A stretch of DNA of 37,500 nt from Glandiceps talaboti (taxonomy: Eukaryota; Hemichordata; Enteropneusta; Spengelidae). Location: the NCBI RefSeq assembly GCF_964340395.1, contig NC_135561.1:12405461-12442960 (forward strand), read 5' to 3'. The translations under genes were made by a program, and so were the position numbers. The notes beneath the pieces are model-generated. The model was given only the letters and a program-made list of their open reading frames with translations, did not search any database and was not told the DNA's origin. This document shows positions 33,503-37,500 of this stretch, in pieces (positions within the stretch are counted from its first letter, which is position 1; the number at the start of each line of letters is the position of its first letter).

Positions 33503-36500
33503 TACATACATACATACATACATACATACATACATACATACATACATACAGAGAGACAGACACACACATACATACATACATACATACATACATACATACA
33601 TACATACATACATACATACATACATACATACATACATACAGACAGACAGACAGCAGGGTGTTGAGATTTGCTAAAACTTCTAATGGAGAATATGGTATTA
33701 TGTTGAACACTCCAGCATTTACAACTGCAAAACAGAAGTGGCTGCAACCTACCTAAAGTGAGCAGTGGCAAAACATTTCAAAATAGCACTATTGTTCTTT
33801 GCATTTTGTGAATTCTTTCACTGATATGGTAATAATGACTTACTGTTATCCATCTTAAAGCGTGTCTTCATATCATGGCCCCACCAACCAAGTAATCTAA
33901 AACATACCAATATAGACTTTACTATATACAGTACTAAAATGCATAAAATAAGTACATTCCTTGACTTGAGACTAAGACACTTTCTGTTTGACAATTTGCA
34001 GGGTGAACGATCTCTTAACTTCCAATCTGATATATGTCATGTGAATCCTACACATTTCAACCTATGTAACACTAAAAATTTTTGACATTTGATATGGTTT
34101 CTAAAGATATCAGTACAGCATTTAAAAAGCAAACTCCAATAATATACAACACATCTTTAGACTGTTCATGTTCAGCTGATTTCAGCACTTATAGGCCTTA
34201 GCTCGTCATAGAGATCAATGTACACTGAAAGACATATTAAATAGCATATGTCTAAATACAACAAGAAACAGACAAGCATTTACAAGTGAAACTTGTTATG
34301 AATATATTGGGTAAACAACTGAACTGGATTAACAACACTCGGCACATGTTGGAAGTATAGAGACATGTACGGCTTGATAAGAACAGTTTTATGGCCTATT
34401 ACATATAAATGAAATGGCAAGGGAACTTGAATTGTTTGTAAACATTAACTATCATGTAAAGAGACCAAAACCACTGTTCTCATCAAATGATTCGAGTGTA
34501 TTACGTACATGTACCAGTGTTGCAGCCAGAGGGGGTTTTTGGGTCATTTGACACACATTTTCTGGACCTGACCCACAATTTTGGAAGTGACGGGTCATAG
34601 TTGACCCACACTAAAATTGTATGCAAATATGTTTAGCAACATGACCACACCTATAGCAATAGCCAAATGATCATGTATGATGCATAGATAACAACAGGGT
34701 TGGATAGGCAACTGCATAATCATTCAGCAAATATCTAGCATGGGTCAGCATATGGGTAAATATTTTGAAAAACTGTACAGTTGTGCTACAACGCTATTGG
34801 CGCTTTTTTTTATAATGTCCCCCAAAAATTGTATGATGACCCAGAAAAATGAAAGTTTCGGGACACTATGTCCCACTCTTTGAAAAGGCTGGCTGCAACA
34901 CTGCATGTACTTGTCGCTATGCTTTCAATATTCTATTGATTTGTCTACTTTCCCTGTTTGTATCAAGTTCCATTTGTAAGTGCTTGCCTGTCGCTGGTTG
35001 TAACATACTCAGATTATAACATATAAAGCTAAAAACAAGATGCCACTTACTTCGGGAAGTCATTATGTGCATGTTTTTCATGGATAAATGCACCAGCTAT
35101 ACCTCCTGCACCAGAATTCAAATACTGCCAATGAAAACATTGGTAAGAATCTATTTGTTACAACATTAAAACTCTTCATGCTGTGAATTCTCTTCATTGT
35201 ACATGTGGCTTTGGGATTTTTAGAGCACTAGTAGTAATACAAAATGATCATACTACAAGAAATTTCATCATGGAGAATCAAATGAAAAAGATTTAGCCAG
35301 TCTTGTGCTATTTTTATAGCATTTTGATTCATTTCTAAAGTATCATAGCCTGTTTACATTGCAATCTGTCTTTTTGCTTCACTGTCTCAAAAACCGCTTA
35401 TAATGCTTGTAACAGCAAATGAATAATTTAGCCATGTTACCAATGGCAGTTATAAGCATGCCTGTTTGAAGATATTTACATAGTATTGATATATGTAAAG
35501 TATTTGCTCATCTCTTGTGCATACATTTACATAAATTATTGATTTAATCTGACCAGTCAATGAGGCTGACTGTGTTATCACTCCCAACTGTGACCAATCA
35601 GTTTGAGTACATTTTCTCAAACCAATAAGTTTGTGTGTATGATTTTCAAACGACATTATTCAGTTGCCATTGCTAGCAATACAAGCGGCTTGTGAGCCAG
35701 AGACGCAAACCCACAGAATGCGATGTAAACAGACTACAGTTATCAAGTACCCACAAATTTATTTTATTTTTTGCTTAAATATCTTGAATAATATATATAG
35801 ATGAATACTCATTTCAGAATAAATCAATGTATTATAATATTAATAATCATTCCTTATATGAACAGCAATAGAAGTGCATGTGCCACATTTGAATATAAAC
35901 AGAACATACCATATATGTACATCAGCAGGAAAAGTACACATCCCATTTATGGACATAAACATACCATACAAATACATAACATTCCATATATGGACATACA
36001 CTTACCTTATATGAACACCAACAGGCAAAGTCCACATCCCAATCATGTAGTTCAATTTCTGCATTTCCCACAGCATGAGCTAGGTCAAACCCAACATAAC
36101 AACCCTAGCAATACCAACAAACAGTGTATGAATTACAGGAAGCAATCAGTTAAGTCAGTCCTTTAAAAATCAAGGTATTACAGTGTAAATGCTATATCAG
36201 CATTGGAATAAAAGGAACCAAACAGAACCAAACAACCAATATATAGAATAGATAAAACACACTATATGCACACCCACAAAATACATGCTCACAAGTGTGA
36301 AAGTTAGAGTATGTGGAGAATGATTTAAATTATTTGAACTTTGATTCTAATATTCAAATAATATTCAAATAATATTCAAATAATTACCTTCTGATGCCCA
36401 GCTTTAGTGATGGTCTTCATGTCAAACAGCTGTCCAGTGTAATATTGCACACCACTGAACAAGACAACAGCTATACTATCACCTTGTTCCTCTATAAGTC

Positions 36501-36534
36501 TCAATATGTCTTCAGTTCTCAGAGTTTCTTCTCC
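29753..36534 (-). CDS. KYNU: Kynureninase, 3' seven coding exons (5' part outside the window)
   Basis: Kynureninase (EC 3.7.1.3) is a cytosolic PLP enzyme that cleaves kynurenine and 3-hydroxykynurenine to anthranilate or 3-hydroxyanthranilate plus alanine, in tryptophan breakdown and de novo NAD synthesis. Joining 36388-36534, 36006-36104, 35051-35124, 33844-33896, 32871-32956, 31369-31626 and 29753-29875 gives 840 bases: 279 residues and a TGA. Phases agree throughout and all introns are GT-AG. Family motifs in order: [31 protein letters not shown] with the PLP-binding lysine (residue 82 here, matching human Lys276), [27 protein letters not shown] and IRVAP. The enzyme looks functional. Human kynureninase has 465 residues, so roughly the first 194 lie beyond the right edge. 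A Ser-rich insertion of about 8 residues precedes IITPS. Confidence 0.97.
29876..30422. other. Kynureninase intron sequence before the minisatellite
   Basis: I see nothing recognisable in this stretch. Confidence 0.5.
30423..31307. repeat. 59-bp minisatellite, about 14.5 units, in a kynureninase intron
   Basis: The unit starts TACAGAAACCAAGTCATTAA and contains the near-perfect palindrome ACACCCTATATATAGGGTGT. Variants cluster: a TTTAGGTTGAAATTAC form occurs in the first partial unit and in two neighbouring units, and a CTATCTATA form in three others. The array ends about 60 bases from the exon f donor. Confidence 0.97.
31369..31626 (-). CDS. KYNU: Kynureninase exon f: small C-terminal domain
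   Basis: Encodes 86 residues: [18 protein letters not shown], a Ser-rich insertion ([13 protein letters not shown]) longer than in the human enzyme, then [18 protein letters not shown] and ELEKRGIV. The donor GTAAGC is in phase 0. Confidence 0.97.
31627..32870. other. Kynureninase intron between exons e and f
   Basis: The only structured element seen is the stem-loop sequence at 32238-32342. No exon is visible. Confidence 0.55.
32238..32342. repeat. 105-bp inverted-repeat element
   Basis: TGTGGTTTACTCAGGGTATT (and onward to TTGC, 32238-32260) matches the reverse complement of 32321-32342 except for a one-base gap and about two mismatches. The interior is about 60 bases. It resembles a small MITE but has no visible target duplication. 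Confidence 0.6.
32871..32956 (-). CDS. KYNU: Kynureninase exon e
   Basis: Encodes [20 protein letters not shown] onward to ASMD, including the conserved Asn of RISNP (human Asn333). The acceptor is ATAG followed by AG; phase selects 32956 over 32954. Confidence 0.95.
33296..33652. repeat. (GACA)n and (TACA)n arrays in a kynureninase intron
   Basis: A broken GACA array (33296-33390), about 65 bases of other sequence, then GACA units (33456-33500), TACA units (33501-33550), a GAGAGACA interruption, more TACA units to about 33640, and GACA again. Asp-Arg-Gln-Thr and Tyr-Val-Cys-Met frames here are translated repeat. Confidence 0.96.
33844..33896 (-). CDS. KYNU: Kynureninase exon d
   Basis: A 53-base exon encoding [17 protein letters not shown]. 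The Trp of the GWWGH motif corresponds to the PLP-phosphate contact (human Trp305). Confidence 0.95.
33897..34514. other. Kynureninase intron sequence between exon d and the MITE
   Basis: I see no exon or repeat. Confidence 0.5.
34515..34903. mobile_element. hAT-like MITE, copy 1 (389 bp)
   Basis: The ends are the perfect 15-bp inverted repeat CAGTGTTGCAGCCAG. CATGTAC lies directly before (34508-34514) and after (34904-34910), a 7-bp match that fits a slightly eroded 8-bp hAT duplication. There is no coding sequence. It lies between kynureninase exons c and d, in the same orientation as copy 2. Confidence 0.85.
35051..35124 (-). CDS. KYNU: Kynureninase exon c
   Basis: Encodes [20 protein letters not shown] and NDFP, the loop just after the catalytic lysine. 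Ends in phase 2 at GTAAGT. Confidence 0.97.
35346..35736. mobile_element. 391-bp MITE with about 82-bp inverted ends, TA-flanked
   Basis: The left end starts TAGCCTGTTTACATTGC and the right end, reverse-complemented, TAGTCTGTTTACATCGC. Similarity continues to a shared GAATAAT about 80 bases in, at roughly 75-80% identity by eye. It shares its first 12 bases with the 66-bp element at 23465-23530. No coding sequence is seen. It lies between kynureninase exons b and c. Confidence 0.8.
35905..35951 (-). pseudogene. Decayed copy of the end of the kynureninase lysine exon
   Basis: Bases 35905-35951 match 36001-36047 (the last 42 bases of exon b plus its donor) at 38 of 47 positions, with no gap and an offset of 96. 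In the copy, the exon's HDWDVDFAC reads HKWDVYFSC, an in-frame TGA follows, the lysine codon is replaced by ATG, and the donor GTAAG is GTATG. A second shorter match, CCTTATATGAACA, lies at 35852-35864. It is unlikely to be a used exon. Confidence 0.7.
36006..36104 (-). CDS. KYNU: Kynureninase exon b: PLP-lysine exon
   Basis: Encodes 33 residues: [14 protein letters not shown] with the Asp and His that contact PLP in the family, then DFACWCSYK whose final Lys forms the Schiff base. The catalytic lysine codon is the last codon before the donor GTAAGT. Confidence 0.97.
36349..36384. repeat. 12-bp tandem repeat (ATATTCAAATA-type), three units
   Basis: AATATTCAAATA-type units repeat three times and stop three bases before the exon a donor boundary. 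Short and probably neutral. Confidence 0.85.
36388..36534 (-). CDS. KYNU: Kynureninase exon a (first in window)
   Basis: Encodes 49 residues from [11 protein letters not shown] to TKAGHQK, part of the large PLP domain. Phase 0 at both ends. The donor GTAATT passes at once into a 12-bp repeat (36349-36384). Confidence 0.96.
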
Positions 36535-36879
36535 CTAGAAATCAACCAAAGAGTCAACTGTAGAAATCACCAAATGTGTCCAAGTTCAAAGTTCACTAAC
36601 AGGCAACCAGTTTACAACATTATCTATTTAGTTGTGCTAGTTAGTCTAGCTCAATATGCCACAGGCTGGTTACCAGAGAAATAAAAGATTTCGTAGTTTG
36701 GTCACTAGGCTATTTTGGTGCTCGAAGTGAGGGCCAGAGTGATGGAGTATCACAGCTTAAAGACAGCAGACACGGTGGTTCACTCATTTTTGCCGTTATC
36801 TTTTATTATCAACTAGACTACTAATAATCAAAACATGCCTAATCACAACTATAAAATGCTCTTTTAAGAATACACAGAG
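36535..36879. other. Kynureninase intron upstream of exon a
   Basis: No exon is visible. The preceding coding exon, expected to end just before GEETLR in phase 0, is not found here. Confidence 0.55.
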
Positions 36880-37271
36880 CAGTGTTGCAGCCAGAGGTTT
36901 TTTTTGGGGGGGGTAATTTGACACACATTTTTTGGACCTCACCCACAATTTTGGAAGTGACAGTTATGGATGACCCACACTAAAATTGTCTGCAAATATT
37001 TTTAGCAACATGACCATGCCTATAGCAACAGCCAAATGATCGCATATATTGCATAGAAAACAACAGGGTTGGATAGGCAACTGCATAATCATTCAGCAAA
37101 TATGTAGCATGGATCAGCATATGGGTAAATATTTTTAAAAACTGCACAGTTGTGCTACAACGCCATTGGCACTCTTCTTTATGATCTCCCCAAAAAATTT
37201 ATGATGACCCAGAAAAATGAAAGTCTCGGAACACTATGTCCCACACTTTCAAAAGGCTGGCTGCAACACTG
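36880..37271. mobile_element. hAT-like MITE, copy 2 (392 bp)
   Basis: The same 15-bp ends as copy 1 and about 90% internal identity by eye. CAGAG stands directly before (36875-36879) and after (37272-37276), a shorter remnant of a target duplication. It lies upstream of the first visible kynureninase exon, inside the intron that runs off the window. Confidence 0.85.
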
Positions 37272-37276
37272 CAGAG

Positions 37277-37500
37277 TGCTTTTATGCACACTTTGTTTTA
37301 CACTTCATGCACTGCCATACAATCAGCAACCATGACCAAAATTAAGCCCTCACTTTGCCAATCTGGGGTGCACTCTTGCAATCCATACAAGTCAACATGT
37401 GTATGTGCGAAATGGCCTGAATTTTGAGAACCGGATTACGGCATATTACTACATGAAAAATAGCAATGGATGCCCAAATTAAGACAGGAATGTGTTACTG
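37277..37500. other. Kynureninase intron to the right edge
   Basis: No kynureninase exon is recognisable, so the intron is longer than 0.96 kb. Confidence 0.5.

Overview
The window looks like nuclear DNA of an animal. It is AT-rich, has GT-AG introns, many long microsatellites, short inverted-repeat transposons, and two multi-exon genes of metazoan type (a MAM-domain membrane protein and kynureninase). The many microsatellites, MITE-like elements and the MAM gene fit a non-vertebrate bilaterian, probably a marine invertebrate. I cannot name the phylum from sequence alone. Both certain genes lie on the minus strand.

Layout. Positions 1-16.4 kb are mostly intergenic. They hold long (AT)n, (TC)n, (ATC)n and (GTAT)n arrays, a 183-bp inverted-repeat MITE (6309-6491), a 53-bp perfect inverted repeat with hammerhead-like sequence beside it (4343-4772), a decayed tandem array that still reads like protein repeats (11.59-12.25 kb), and two weak gene candidates: a terminal exon at 756-1094 and a four-exon 58-residue reading frame at 14672-15500. 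Positions 16468-25381 hold a complete eight-exon gene. I reconstruct 664 residues: signal peptide, two MAM domains, a Ser/Thr-rich mucin-like stalk, one transmembrane helix, and a cytoplasmic tail ending in a class I PDZ ligand. Its upstream flank has a full CRE and a CArG box. Positions 25.5-29.75 kb are intergenic and end in a 19-bp tandem array of POU octamers. Positions 29753-36534 hold the last seven coding exons of kynureninase (279 residues with all recognisable PLP-site residues); its 5' exons lie beyond the right edge. Its introns carry a 59-bp minisatellite, two copies of a 390-bp hAT-like MITE, a 391-bp MITE with 80-bp inverted ends, and a decayed partial copy of the exon end that encodes the catalytic lysine.

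How the parts relate. The two genes are independent. Kynureninase is a cytosolic enzyme of tryptophan catabolism and de novo NAD synthesis. The MAM protein is a predicted cell-surface adhesion or recognition molecule. Nothing suggests they are co-regulated beyond lying in tandem on one strand about 4.4 kb apart. The most unusual content is the transposon and repeat layer: a 94-bp perfect-type hairpin inside a 9-bp target duplication, a TA-flanked MITE family seen twice, and the hammerhead-like motif. All splice models were made by eye from splice sites, reading phase and domain continuity; no alignment or transcript evidence was available.
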